Source: Terriglobia bacterium (GTDB lineage Bacteria; Acidobacteriota; Terriglobia; UBA7540). Taken from it: a DNA stretch of 5,793 bases. A model generated the notes under the pieces. The model saw nothing but the letters and a program-made list of their open reading frames with translations. It was not told the DNA's origin and did no database searches. The DNA is taken from contig JASHTZ010000238.1 in the NCBI GenBank assembly GCA_030040295.1, forward strand, positions 1 through 5,793, in the 5' to 3' direction. The position numbers and the translations under genes are program-made. Shown here one piece after another: positions 1 through 5,793 of the stretch. How positions within the stretch are numbered: position 1 is the first letter of the stretch; every line of letters starts with the position of its first letter.

Positions 1-55
1 AGCATGGACGAATCGCTCTTGGGAATTCTCTCCTCGAATCACCTTCCGTGTGCTA
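1..55 (-). other. Downstream leader, possible ribosome site of a following gene
   Basis: After the last stop, the minus strand reads into a purine block GAGGAGAG (35-28) and, 22 bases later, an ATG (5-3) at the window edge. The spacing is too long for this to be an obvious pair, and a weaker AAGAG (20-16) lies 10 bases before the ATG. A further co-directional gene may start here or just outside. No terminator is visible. Confidence 0.25.
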
Positions 56-1219
56 TCAATGCAAAAGCATGTGGTAGACCGTGCGAACGTTCAAAGCCCC
101 CGCGGCGCTCACCAGACCGGCCACAATGCTGAGCGGCAGAATCACGCCTGCGCTGAGAAAACGCCCGCGAAGCCCCACAATACTCTGTGGAATGATGGGG
201 ACCGAGTACCGCGAATATGCCTCGTACGCGGCATGTGAATTGTAACTCACGCAAAAAGCCGCAAAGAGAATGAAGAACGCCCACTCCGCCTGCCCGGCGA
301 CTTCCGCAAATGCTTCACGCCGCCGCAAGCAAAGGATCACAAGGCCGAAGACGGTGAGCGAAATGTAGAAGCAGATCTTCAGGTCGTTCGTCCAGGGCGA
401 CTGATTCGCCAGACCCGCCCGCACCAGGGGATAGAAAGGAACCGTCACGGGCGAGGCGCCGTACCAATCGAAAGCGTAACCGTTCACCGGAGCCCACGCG
501 TCCTTCTCCAGGAGAACCTGTGGAATGAGATAGAGTGCCCCAATAACTGAAGCCACTGCCGTGCCCCATCCCAGGTCGCGCCACTGATGATGCCACGCGA
601 GCGCGCCCGCCAGCGCAACGATGAGAAGTATTCCCGTCGGGCGTACCGTGGTGGCCAGAGCAGCGAAGATGAATGCGGCGGCAATTTGCTGCCGCCTCCA
701 CAGCCAGAGGGAAACGAAAAGGAACAGCACAAAGAACGGTTCGCAACTGCCCTGGCACACTTGCGGCGTGTACTCCACGCCGATCATGGAAAACAGCGCG
801 GCAACTGTCCAGCCCCAAAGACGTCCGCAAAAGTAAACGGCCAGCGCCCCGCAGATGAGGCCGAGGATAGGAAGGCAATGCGACACGGATGCTCCGGTGA
901 GAAGCGAAGCCAGCGCGATGCAATATCCCGTACCTCGATAGAACTGCCGCACGGATTGCAGGTCAGGTCCCGAGAACCGGCCCTCCACGGCAGCCTGAGC
1001 GATGGCCAGGTAGGCGGGATTATCGCCGTGCGTACGGTTCATTTCCCAGTAGTCTCGCACGCGCGTCACACCCCAAATGAAACTCAGGCAGCACAGGAAG
1101 TAGCACGCAAATGCAGTGAAGGCAGAAACCGAAGGGGAAAGCGTCCGCGCCTCGACCCGATTCGGAGGAGTTGGGGTTTGTTCAGAAGGATACAACGGCA
1201 TGCGTCGGCATTGTACCAC
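56..1219 (-). CDS. Second polytopic GT-C-like membrane protein, putative glycosyltransferase
   Basis: This 387-residue protein (381 if started at the ATG) is an integral membrane protein with about 10 hydrophobic segments, the first near 31-51. Directly after it comes WEMNRTHGDNPAYLAIAQ (58-75), with D66 in the position of the GT-C catalytic Asp. The segment TVRPTGILLI (191-200) and the late YSRYSVPIIPQ (335-345) are of the kind found in bacterial mannosyltransferase-like GT-C proteins. I infer transfer of a sugar or other group from a polyprenyl-phosphate donor at the periplasmic side; there is no direct sign of the substrate. It does not resemble the preceding 607-residue protein beyond general architecture. 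Two starts are possible: GTG at 1219, three bases after the upstream stop, or ATG at 1201 (residue 7). Neither has a clear Shine-Dalgarno, so translation may rely on coupling to the preceding gene. The TGA is at 58-56. Confidence 0.72.
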   Translation of the reverse strand: MVQCRRMPLYPSEQTPTPPNRVEARTLSPSVSAFTAFACYFLCCLSFIWGVTRVRDYWEMNRTHGDNPAYLAIAQAAVEGRFSGPDLQSVRQFYRGTGYCIALASLLTGASVSHCLPILGLICGALAVYFCGRLWGWTVAALFSMIGVEYTPQVCQGSCEPFFVLFLFVSLWLWRRQQIAAAFIFAALATTVRPTGILLIVALAGALAWHHQWRDLGWGTAVASVIGALYLIPQVLLEKDAWAPVNGYAFDWYGASPVTVPFYPLVRAGLANQSPWTNDLKICFYISLTVFGLVILCLRRREAFAEVAGQAEWAFFILFAAFCVSYNSHAAYEAYSRYSVPIIPQSIVGLRGRFLSAGVILPLSIVAGLVSAAGALNVRTVYHMLLH

Positions 1220-1222
1220 CGC

Positions 1223-3046
1223 TCATCGCAAAGCGAGCGAATTCGCCGAAGAGGCGGGATGGGTGCGACTATCCTGAACCGCATCCGCCTGCAGGGTGCA
1301 ACGCTCTACGAGCAGCGCACCATGTTGGGGAGTTTTTCCCGGCGTGCGGTAGGTCTCAACAACGGCGTCGTCGTTCTTATAGACCGTTTCCGCGCATGCG
1401 AGCCCGGGTTGGGGCGAAGGAGCATCTTCGCCGACTATGAATCGATAGAGTGGGCGGCGCCTACGCAGGTCTTGGAGCGTGAAAATGACGGGCCGGGGCG
1501 CGTAGTACGAGGGGAGGCGCGTGTTGACAACGTAGAGCACTGCGTCGGCAGGCAAAATGCGGTCGAGGATTTGGAAGTCGTCCGCGAAGGCGACATATTT
1601 CTCCAGAAATGAGGCGCGGGTTTCGATCCCGGCGTCCATCCTAAGGAAGGGACGCGCGTAATAGAACTGCACTGCCATCCAGGGAAGACAAAACGCAGCA
1701 AACACCACCCACCCATTCCGGGCCAGCCACGCACCGGGCGAAGACGGCCAGAATCCCCACGCCGCGAGGATCAATACCACATATTCAAGCCCTCCGAGAA
1801 AGCGGAACTCGTGCGGCAGAAGCCAGTCGATCAAAGTAAATTGTCCACACACCAGCACGGCGACAATCATGAAAATGCCTCTGCGCCGCACGGCCGCAAC
1901 CGCCACGATGGCGAAGGCGGCAACAACTCCCATGGAGAAGGACGGCATCAGCCAGCTCAAGTGAGCCCACAGGCCGCTGGGGCCGACGCTTCTGGCGAAA
2001 TCCAACTTGGCCAGAGTCTCCGGCCCAAAGTAGCGGGAACGAAAGAGCGATGCGCTCGCCAGGCCGAAGGGCGACCCGCACTGCATCGTCGTCCACACAA
2101 GAACAGGTCCGTAGAAGGCGCCCCACACCGCCGCAGCAATTCCCGACGCTCTCCAGGAGCCAAGAGAGCGCTTGGCGCGATAGATTCCTACTATCGTGAT
2201 CGCCACGTCTACCGGCAGATTTGAAATCTTGGTGGAAGCCGCGACGTATGCAGCAAGACAGATGAGGGTAAGCTTCGCCGCCGGCTTCCATTCACCGGCG
2301 AGAGAATCCGGTAGCAAGGCAAGCAGGCAGGCAAAGACCGTGGCAAGATCGCCCAGGGCTTGCGGTCCGCTCGCCACGTGCCAAACCGCGGGGTAAAGCC
2401 CAACCGCCGAAATCGCCCCCGTCATCCACCCTGCCGTTGGGTTCGAGGTCAAGTCGCCGGCCACTCCCGCTACCAGCAGCACCAGCGCGATGCCCAATCC
2501 CCAGCTCACCACGTTGCCGGCTTCCGGGAACCCCGCAGCATGCTCAAGGGTGAGGCCCAATTGAAAGGCGGTTTGCGGAAAGATCGCCGCTTCAAACGGC
2601 TGGCGGTAGAGATGGAGACCACCATCTCGCAAAACACGCAAGGGAATCAGCATGTGGTAGTGGAGTTCATCAATCTTCGTGGAGGGGGCAATAGCAATGA
2701 GAAGATTGAGGGCGGCGACCGCAACGATCAATGCGGCGAACCAGCGGCCCACGCGAGTAAGAAGGTCATGCGCGAGCACGATCCGCAGGTTTCGCCATGA
2801 TGTCATGAGCAAACCGATGGCAACGGCCACTGCGGCGAGGCCTAAGAACTTAACCGCCCCAGCACCGCCGCCGAGAAAGAGGACAAGCCCCACCGCCCAA
2901 TCGATGACGGCGACTCCGCTGAGCAGCGCGGCGGCAAGACGATAGCGGCCAGGAATCGGCCCCAGCAGGCGAAGGAATCCGCAGCCGACGCCCGTGGCAA
3001 CGATGAGGCCGAGCAGTCCGCCGGCCAATGTCCGCGCAGAAGCCAT
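1223..3046 (-). CDS. Polytopic GT-C-like membrane glycosyltransferase (family 39/PMT-like)
   Basis: This 607-residue protein appears to be an integral membrane glycosyltransferase of the GT-C type, which uses polyprenyl-phosphate sugars at the outer face of the cytoplasmic membrane. I count roughly 13 hydrophobic segments by eye (for example about 6-28, 37-59, 66-82, 102-120, 180-197, 303-320, 370-386, 390-407, 418-434, 445-461). After the fourth comes STKIDELHYHMLIP (122-135), in the place where GT-C enzymes carry their catalytic acidic residue in the first large external loop; D126 and E127 are the candidates. The DELHYH form recalls D.L.YH motifs of family 39-like bacterial proteins. A soluble C-terminal region (about 465-607) ends in a Ser/Ala-rich tail of no recognised domain. 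The ATG at 3046 follows GGAGGT. The TGA is 3 bases before the next gene's possible GTG, so the two membrane proteins are probably co-translated. Substrate is unknown; a flippase or polymerase role is less likely but not excluded. Confidence 0.72.
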   Translation of the reverse strand: MASARTLAGGLLGLIVATGVGCGFLRLLGPIPGRYRLAAALLSGVAVIDWAVGLVLFLGGGAGAVKFLGLAAVAVAIGLLMTSWRNLRIVLAHDLLTRVGRWFAALIVAVAALNLLIAIAPSTKIDELHYHMLIPLRVLRDGGLHLYRQPFEAAIFPQTAFQLGLTLEHAAGFPEAGNVVSWGLGIALVLLVAGVAGDLTSNPTAGWMTGAISAVGLYPAVWHVASGPQALGDLATVFACLLALLPDSLAGEWKPAAKLTLICLAAYVAASTKISNLPVDVAITIVGIYRAKRSLGSWRASGIAAAVWGAFYGPVLVWTTMQCGSPFGLASASLFRSRYFGPETLAKLDFARSVGPSGLWAHLSWLMPSFSMGVVAAFAIVAVAAVRRRGIFMIVAVLVCGQFTLIDWLLPHEFRFLGGLEYVVLILAAWGFWPSSPGAWLARNGWVVFAAFCLPWMAVQFYYARPFLRMDAGIETRASFLEKYVAFADDFQILDRILPADAVLYVVNTRLPSYYAPRPVIFTLQDLRRRRPLYRFIVGEDAPSPQPGLACAETVYKNDDAVVETYRTPGKTPQHGALLVERCTLQADAVQDSRTHPASSANSLALR

Positions 3047-3058
3047 TGGGTAGAGCTT

Positions 3059-3064
3059 ACCTCC
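3059..3064 (-). promoter_or_regulatory. Strong Shine-Dalgarno GGAGGT with long spacing to the ATG at 3046
   Basis: GGAGGT on the minus strand at 3064-3059 is followed by 12 bases and then ATG (3046-3044). The spacing is longer than the usual 5-9, but no other start codon in frame lies closer to it, so it still supports this ATG. Confidence 0.5.
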
Positions 3065-3094
3065 AGATTGGTAGCATCTCAGGCTGGAATGTGT

Positions 3095-3115
3095 AGCGGC
3101 GTTCTATCGACCGCT
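3095..3115. repeat. Short inverted repeat, 5-bp arms, 11-base loop
   Basis: AGCGG (3095-3099) and CCGCT (3111-3115) are complementary around an 11-base spacer. On its own it is weak and could be chance. It is listed because it continues a run of dyads through the gap. Confidence 0.3.
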
Positions 3116-3118
3116 GTA

Positions 3119-3139
3119 GGGACATGCCATGGCATTCCC
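3119..3139. repeat. Inverted repeat centred on a perfect 12-bp palindrome
   Basis: ATGCCATGGCAT (3124-3135) is a perfect 12-bp palindrome. The dyad extends outward with GGGA (3119-3122) and TCCC (3136-3139), with one unpaired base (C3123). The total is about 10 bases per arm. It could be a dimeric regulator site or an RNA hairpin with a CAUG loop. Confidence 0.55.
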
Positions 3140-3145
3140 GCACGA

Positions 3146-3161
3146 CTCGATGCTCATCGAG
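3146..3161. repeat. Inverted repeat, 6-bp arms, 4-base loop
   Basis: CTCGAT (3146-3151) and ATCGAG (3156-3161) are perfect complements around GCTC. In the transcript this hairpin would begin 5 bases after the glycosyltransferase stop codon. The position suits a 3'-end stabiliser or terminator stem, but no U tract follows. Confidence 0.55.
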
Positions 3162-3166
3162 CGCCG

Positions 3167-4144
3167 CTACAACGAAGCACGGTGCGATTTGACGGGCAAC
3201 AGGAGCAGAGCTTTAACAACGCGCAGCGAAACGCGGCACCGCAAGCCCGCGCGAACCTGTCGAAGTGCCAGTGCAAATTCCCGCCCCTTCCATAGCTCCC
3301 GTGCTTCATCAAGAGCACGAAGCGCAATCCGCTCGCGGGCCTTGCGCAGCATACCCCTTGCTTGTTCTGCGGGCAGGAGCGGCCGGATTGCGGCGAGGCA
3401 GCGCAGGCCGTCGGCCACGTTTTCCACCGACCTCACCACGGAAGTGGTTTTGGATTGGGCATGAACCCGCCACGCGGCGAGGACTTGTGGCTCGTACCAA
3501 ATGGGAAAGTGCGCTGCAATCCTCGCCCACATTTCCCAATCGGCCGTGGAGGAGAGTTCGCTTCGAAAACCTCCCAGCTTTTCATACACACTCCGCCGAA
3601 CCACGATGGAGGGCGTCGTGATTCTTTGCGAAACGCCGATCGCATTCAAAAAGTCAGGCAATATTCCCGGCGCGGACCTTTCCAAGTCAGAAGTCCAGAC
3701 CCGTTCTCCCTTTTCGTCAACGATAGTCCACCGGCAAAAGGCGGCCCCCACATCGCCATCGCCCCCAAGAGCGGACTTGAGAGTCGAATAGAATCCGGGA
3801 TAAACGAGGTCATCGCTGTGCAGAATGTGCACCCAATCACCTGCTGCGCGTTCGATGCATGCATTCCAACTGCCCACCAAACCGAGGTTCCGCGATTGTC
3901 GAAATAAGCTCACGCGGCCGCCTCCCACCCGCTGAACCAGCGCTTCCGGGTCGTTCATAGTTGAAGCATCGTCGAGCACCTCAATCTGCATCTCCTGCGG
4001 CCCGGGATCTTGAGCCAGCACGCCGGCGAGAGTACTTTCCAGGTAAGTCGTCCGATTATAGGTGGGAATTATCACGGACCAGAAGGGCTTCGAGGCAACC
4101 GAATGCCGCGAGGCAATCTCCGGAGGTGCAGGATAAGTTGGCAT
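3167..4144 (-). CDS. Glycosyltransferase family 2 (GT-A fold)
   Basis: This 325-residue protein is a soluble or peripheral inverting glycosyltransferase of family GT2. It should transfer a sugar from a nucleotide donor to a growing lipid-linked glycan at the cytoplasmic membrane face. The GT-A core opens with WSVIIPTYNR (22-31). EVLDDAST (55-62) supplies the nucleotide-binding Asp pair, AAGDWVHILHSDD (100-112) supplies the DxD-like metal site (D111/D112), and TADWEMWARI (200-209) supplies the ED-type segment containing the probable catalytic base. LAAWRVH (222-228) is also typical. A basic, helix-rich tail (about 240-325) without clear membrane segments may bind the membrane. The start is ATG at 4144, 27 bases after the preceding cupin stop; only a weak purine run precedes it. 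That stop lies in the same frame and no other usual start occurs between it and the ATG, which fixes the start. Donor and acceptor are unknown; the cluster suggests an aminodeoxysugar or a neighbouring residue. Confidence 0.9.
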   Translation of the reverse strand: MPTYPAPPEIASRHSVASKPFWSVIIPTYNRTTYLESTLAGVLAQDPGPQEMQIEVLDDASTMNDPEALVQRVGGGRVSLFRQSRNLGLVGSWNACIERAAGDWVHILHSDDLVYPGFYSTLKSALGGDGDVGAAFCRWTIVDEKGERVWTSDLERSAPGILPDFLNAIGVSQRITTPSIVVRRSVYEKLGGFRSELSSTADWEMWARIAAHFPIWYEPQVLAAWRVHAQSKTTSVVRSVENVADGLRCLAAIRPLLPAEQARGMLRKARERIALRALDEARELWKGREFALALRQVRAGLRCRVSLRVVKALLLLPVKSHRASL

Positions 4145-4171
4145 GAACTCGGTGATGAATAGAAGCGAAAT

Positions 4172-4603
4172 TCAACGCGCGGGAGATTCGCCCCGAGTCC
4201 GCCAGCGCATAAATTCCGCATAATCACGCAGATAATCCTCTTCCCGAAAAGGCTGCGAAGCCAGCACCAGGCAAATTGCCCCGGAAGAGAAGTTCTTCAG
4301 TTCTCGCCAGACGAGACGCGGAAGATAGAATCCCTGATAGCTGCGATTCAACATGAAGGTCATCTTGCGCGAGCCATCATCCACCTCGACTTCAAAGGAA
4401 CCAAGCGCGGAAACGATCACCTGTTCCAGCTCTTTGTGCGCGTGACCTCCGCGGGACGCTCCTCCCGGCACGTCGTAGAGGTAATAGACGCGCGCGATCT
4501 CAAAAGGCACGTCCTTGCCGCCCTCCACCGGCGTGATGCTGCCGAAGCCGGGCTGGGCAATGCGGGGTAAATCGAGCACGCGGCAGTCAGCGAGCGTGGT
4601 CAT
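4172..4603 (-). CDS. FdtA/QdtA-family cupin, sugar nucleotide 3,4-ketoisomerase (canonical HAH motif)
   Basis: This 143-residue protein is close to the usual length of FdtA (about 140) and carries the characteristic blocks in order: VPFEIARVYYLYDVPGG (32-48), RGGHAHKELEQ (51-61), LGSFEVEVDDG (67-77), LNRSYQGFYLPRLVWRELKNFS (85-106), LVLASQPFREEDYLRDYAEF (112-131). H54 and H56 form the HAH pair; one of these is the likely acid/base for proton shuttling between C3 and C4. The expected product is a dTDP-3-keto-6-deoxyhexose for the upstream aminotransferase. FdtA versus QdtA stereochemistry cannot be assigned from sequence by eye. One oddity is that the N-terminal segment usually reading D.RG.L is QPGFGSI (17-23), without the Arg-Gly pair that the preceding paralogue has. 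The ATG overlaps the previous TGA (ATGA, 4-base overlap) behind GGAAGGGG, so the two cupins should be translationally coupled. About half of aligned residues match the paralogue. Confidence 0.9.
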   Translation of the reverse strand: MTTLADCRVLDLPRIAQPGFGSITPVEGGKDVPFEIARVYYLYDVPGGASRGGHAHKELEQVIVSALGSFEVEVDDGSRKMTFMLNRSYQGFYLPRLVWRELKNFSSGAICLVLASQPFREEDYLRDYAEFMRWRTRGESPAR

Positions 4604-5085
4604 GGCCCCTTCCGGTTTCGCACAAATTGCGGGTAATCACGCACGTAATCCCCCTCCGAATACGCCTGAGACGCCAGGATAAGCGCCACGGAATTGCTGG
4701 AAAAGTTCTCAAGTGTCCGCCAAACACCGGGCGGGACGTAAATCCCGACATAGGACCGATTGAGTTGAACGACTTGTTCGTGCCTGCCGTCGTCAATCGC
4801 CACATCAAAGCTGCCGGAGGCCGCAATAATGAACTCTTCCAGCGTGCGGTATGCGTGCCCGTCGCGCGCGGCCCCACCGGGGACGTCGTACACCCAGTAG
4901 ACGCGCCGAATCTGAAAGGGAATGTGGAGGCTGCCCTCAATAAAGGAAAGATTTCCCCGGGCATCTTCAATTCTCGGCAATTGCACGATGCGGCAGCCCG
5001 CCAAGATGCAAAGCTGCCCGTCAGCGGCCGGCGTACTTGCTGCGCTGACCCTGGATGTTGACCTCTCCGGCCCCAACGTCTCCAA
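4600..5085 (-). CDS. FdtA/QdtA (WxcM-like) family cupin, sugar 3,4-ketoisomerase paralogue with HAY variant motif
   Basis: This 161-residue protein belongs to the single-domain cupin family whose characterised members, FdtA and QdtA, isomerise dTDP-4-keto-6-deoxyglucose to 3-keto sugars. The family core runs from about residue 31 to 155: LPRIEDARGNL (36-46), IPFQIRRVYWVYDVPGG (55-71), DGHAYR (75-80), ASGSFDV (89-95), LNRSYVGIYVPPGVWR (108-123), LILASQAYSEGDYVRDY (135-151). The usual GGHAHK motif reads DGHAYR here, so H77 is kept but the second His is Tyr79 (codon 4851-4849). I recall HAY-type members as common in tandem pairs, so this looks like a subfamily trait, not damage. The start is TTG at 5085, 17 bases after the aminotransferase stop, with GGGAGAGGG 6 bases upstream. 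It adds about 25 residues before the family core; an internal TTG at residue 28 would match the neighbour's length but has a poorer ribosome site. The stop overlaps the next ATG. Confidence 0.87.
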   Translation of the reverse strand: METLGPERSTSRVSAASTPAADGQLCILAGCRIVQLPRIEDARGNLSFIEGSLHIPFQIRRVYWVYDVPGGAARDGHAYRTLEEFIIAASGSFDVAIDDGRHEQVVQLNRSYVGIYVPPGVWRTLENFSSNSVALILASQAYSEGDYVRDYPQFVRNRKGP

Positions 5086-5100
5086 AAGAATCCCTCTCCC
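5086..5100 (-). promoter_or_regulatory. Ribosome binding site supporting the TTG start at 5085
   Basis: On the minus strand GGGAGAGGG lies at 5100-5092, followed by a 6-base spacer ATTCTT and then TTG at 5085-5083. No ATG or GTG in this frame lies between the preceding stop and the TTG. The well-placed purine block is the main reason for choosing this rare start over the internal TTG at residue 28. Confidence 0.6.
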
Positions 5101-5102
5101 GC

Positions 5103-5793
5103 CTACGCCTCAGACCGTGCGGCTTCTACGTAAACCTCAACAATGTAATCCATCGCGGCCGGCGTCAGGTTTTGATGGCAGGGAACGAAAACTGCATGCC
5201 GGGGGTAGAATACACTGGCTTCTACTCCGTGCTTTTGGTAGACACGCTTGATGTTCTCGGGAGTGACATCGGGCGCAGGCTGAAACATGAACACTCCGGG
5301 AATCGTTCCGGCCTCAAGCGTCAACGCGGGCGGGCAGCCGAATTCACCAAACCGCATCTCCAGGTAGTGCCACGACTTCAACCGTGCTCCGCATATCGCG
5401 CCAAGACGCGGAAGCTCCGAGCCCACCACGTTGAGGATTGTTTCGCGATGCTCAGGAAGCAATCCGGGCCTTCGCTTAATTCCACAGACTAAACCGCCGT
5501 AATTGATGGGAAAAAATTTGGGCAGACTGAAGATGGCATATTTCCCATCCCGCCCAACCCTTCGTCCTTCGCGGGAGGACGCAAAGGCATAGGCGCAATC
5601 TTCCAGAACGGGAACACCCGACTTCAGCACCTCATCTATTTTTGGATAGGGGATGCCGAAGTCATGAATGACCACGATAAGGCGCGTCGAGGGCTCGATC
5701 TTCATCGACCAGTGGCAAACGCGCTCAATCGTGCGCGTGACGCAGCCTGAGACATAGGAGTTTCCGGTTGAAGTCAGAATGGTGACCGTATCA
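5103..5793 (-). CDS. DegT/DnrJ/EryC1/StrS-family PLP aminotransferase, 5'-truncated by window edge
   Basis: This is the C-terminal part of a sugar aminotransferase, expected to transfer an amino group to a keto sugar nucleotide in the cytoplasm. The reading frame is open to the right edge: 29 codons precede the first in-frame ATG (5705), and they encode DTVTILTSTGNSYVSGCVTR and onward, so that ATG is internal and the real start lies outside. Counting from the first visible codon (5792), LEDCAYAF near residues 63-70 matches the ED.A.A segment whose Asp contacts the PLP ring nitrogen. FSLPKFFPINYGG near 88-100 should carry the Schiff-base lysine, K92 (codon 5519-5517). The end, FVPCHQNLTPAAMDYIVEVY, resembles the usual LPLHP.LT closing segment, so the C-terminus is complete (TAG at 5105-5103). 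Only about 137 residues follow the lysine, fewer than in typical FdtB/ArnB-like enzymes. The following ketoisomerase-family genes suggest an FdtB/QdtB-like role, but the exact substrate is unknown. Confidence 0.85.
   Translation of the reverse strand, partial: DTVTILTSTGNSYVSGCVTRTIERVCHWSMKIEPSTRLIVVIHDFGIPYPKIDEVLKSGVPVLEDCAYAFASSREGRRVGRDGKYAIFSLPKFFPINYGGLVCGIKRRPGLLPEHRETILNVVGSELPRLGAICGARLKSWHYLEMRFGEFGCPPALTLEAGTIPGVFMFQPAPDVTPENIKRVYQKHGVEASVFYPRHAVFVPCHQNLTPAAMDYIVEVYVEAARSEA

Larger units (their letters stand above)
3047..3166 (-). other. 120-base intergenic region, longest non-coding stretch in the window
   Basis: This gap separates the cupin/glycosyltransferase genes from the membrane protein pair. 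Read on the minus strand it holds three successive inverted repeats (listed separately) and then a GGAGGT ribosome site. I see no convincing -35/-10 pair and no T-rich run after any hairpin, so neither a standard sigma70 promoter nor a Rho-independent terminator can be claimed. It may act as an attenuator, an operator or an mRNA processing point, or have no function. Confidence 0.5.

Noticed and set aside
315..923. Minus-strand open frame of 202 codons in another frame of the second GT-C gene
   Set aside because: It lies in a different frame within a well-supported membrane protein and is rich in Arg, Pro, His and Ser, typical of an out-of-frame read.
1237..1246. 10-bp palindrome GCGAATTCGC near the end of the 607-residue gene
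   Set aside because: It is short, lies inside coding sequence and has no U tract after it, so it is probably chance, not a terminator.
587..1612. Long open frame on the plus strand (341 codons) spanning both GT-C gene ends
   Set aside because: It lies antisense to two convincing membrane protein genes. Its translation is Arg/Gly-rich and low in hydrophobic structure, as expected for a GC-rich shadow frame, and it shows no recognisable motif.
3146..3161. Rho-independent terminator after the GT2 gene
   Set aside because: The stem is there, but the transcript continues without a U-rich run, so only an inverted repeat is claimed.
3362..3907. Plus-strand open frame of 181 codons over the GT2 gene
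   Set aside because: It is antisense to a gene with a full set of GT-A motifs, and its own translation has no family resemblance.
5103..5705. Aminotransferase gene starting at the ATG at 5705
   Set aside because: The frame continues upstream with 29 codons matching the aminotransferase fold up to the window edge, so this Met is internal and the gene is truncated by the edge, not short.
1..5793. CRISPR array, tRNA/rRNA genes, transposase or insertion-sequence ends, phage genes
   Set aside because: No regularly spaced repeats, no tRNA-like or rRNA-like segments, no transposase or integrase motifs and no terminal inverted repeats were seen. The window is almost entirely filled by co-directional glycan genes.

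Overview
The window is a single-strand gene cluster. All six recognisable genes are read from the minus strand, so transcription runs from the right edge (5793) to the left edge (1). Base composition is moderately high in G+C (about 55-63% in the two 60-base lines I counted). One start is ATG overlapping the previous stop, one appears to be TTG and one may be GTG. The content points to a bacterium assembling a surface glycan (O-antigen, capsule or exopolysaccharide type). No phylum marker is present. An environmental Gram-negative such as an acidobacterium would fit, but that is a weak impression, not a result.

Layout in order of transcription. (1) 5793-5103: the C-terminal 229 residues of a compact DegT/DnrJ/EryC1/StrS-type PLP aminotransferase; its N-terminus lies beyond the right edge. 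(2) 5085-4600: a cupin of the FdtA/QdtA (WxcM-like) sugar 3,4-ketoisomerase family, TTG start, with HAY where the family usually has HAH. (3) 4603-4172: a second FdtA/QdtA-family cupin with the usual HAH motif, overlapping the previous gene by 4 bases (ATGA). (4) 4144-3167: a GT-A fold family 2 glycosyltransferase. (5) 3166-3047: a 120-base gap, the only sizeable non-coding stretch, containing three consecutive inverted repeats and a strong but distant Shine-Dalgarno sequence. (6) 3046-1223: a 607-residue polytopic membrane protein resembling GT-C/family 39 glycosyltransferases. (7) 1219 (or 1201)-56: a second, unrelated-looking polytopic GT-C-like protein. (8) 55-1: leader of whatever gene follows.

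How they may work together. In the characterised Fdt and Qdt pathways, a dTDP-4-keto-6-deoxyglucose 3,4-ketoisomerase makes a 3-keto sugar, which a DegT-family aminotransferase turns into a 3-amino-3,6-dideoxyhexose. The aminotransferase plus two ketoisomerase-family cupins fit such a module. The GT2 enzyme would add a sugar on the cytoplasmic side, and the GT-C-like proteins would act from polyprenyl-phosphate donors on the outer face of the membrane. The specific sugar, the donor and the polymer cannot be read from this window. No acetyltransferase, flippase, polymerase or dTDP-glucose synthesis gene is present here.

The most interesting point is the cupin pair. Each copy keeps one conserved motif that the other lacks (RG in the first, HAH in the second), and the two are translationally coupled, which raises the possibility of division of labour or a heteromeric enzyme.
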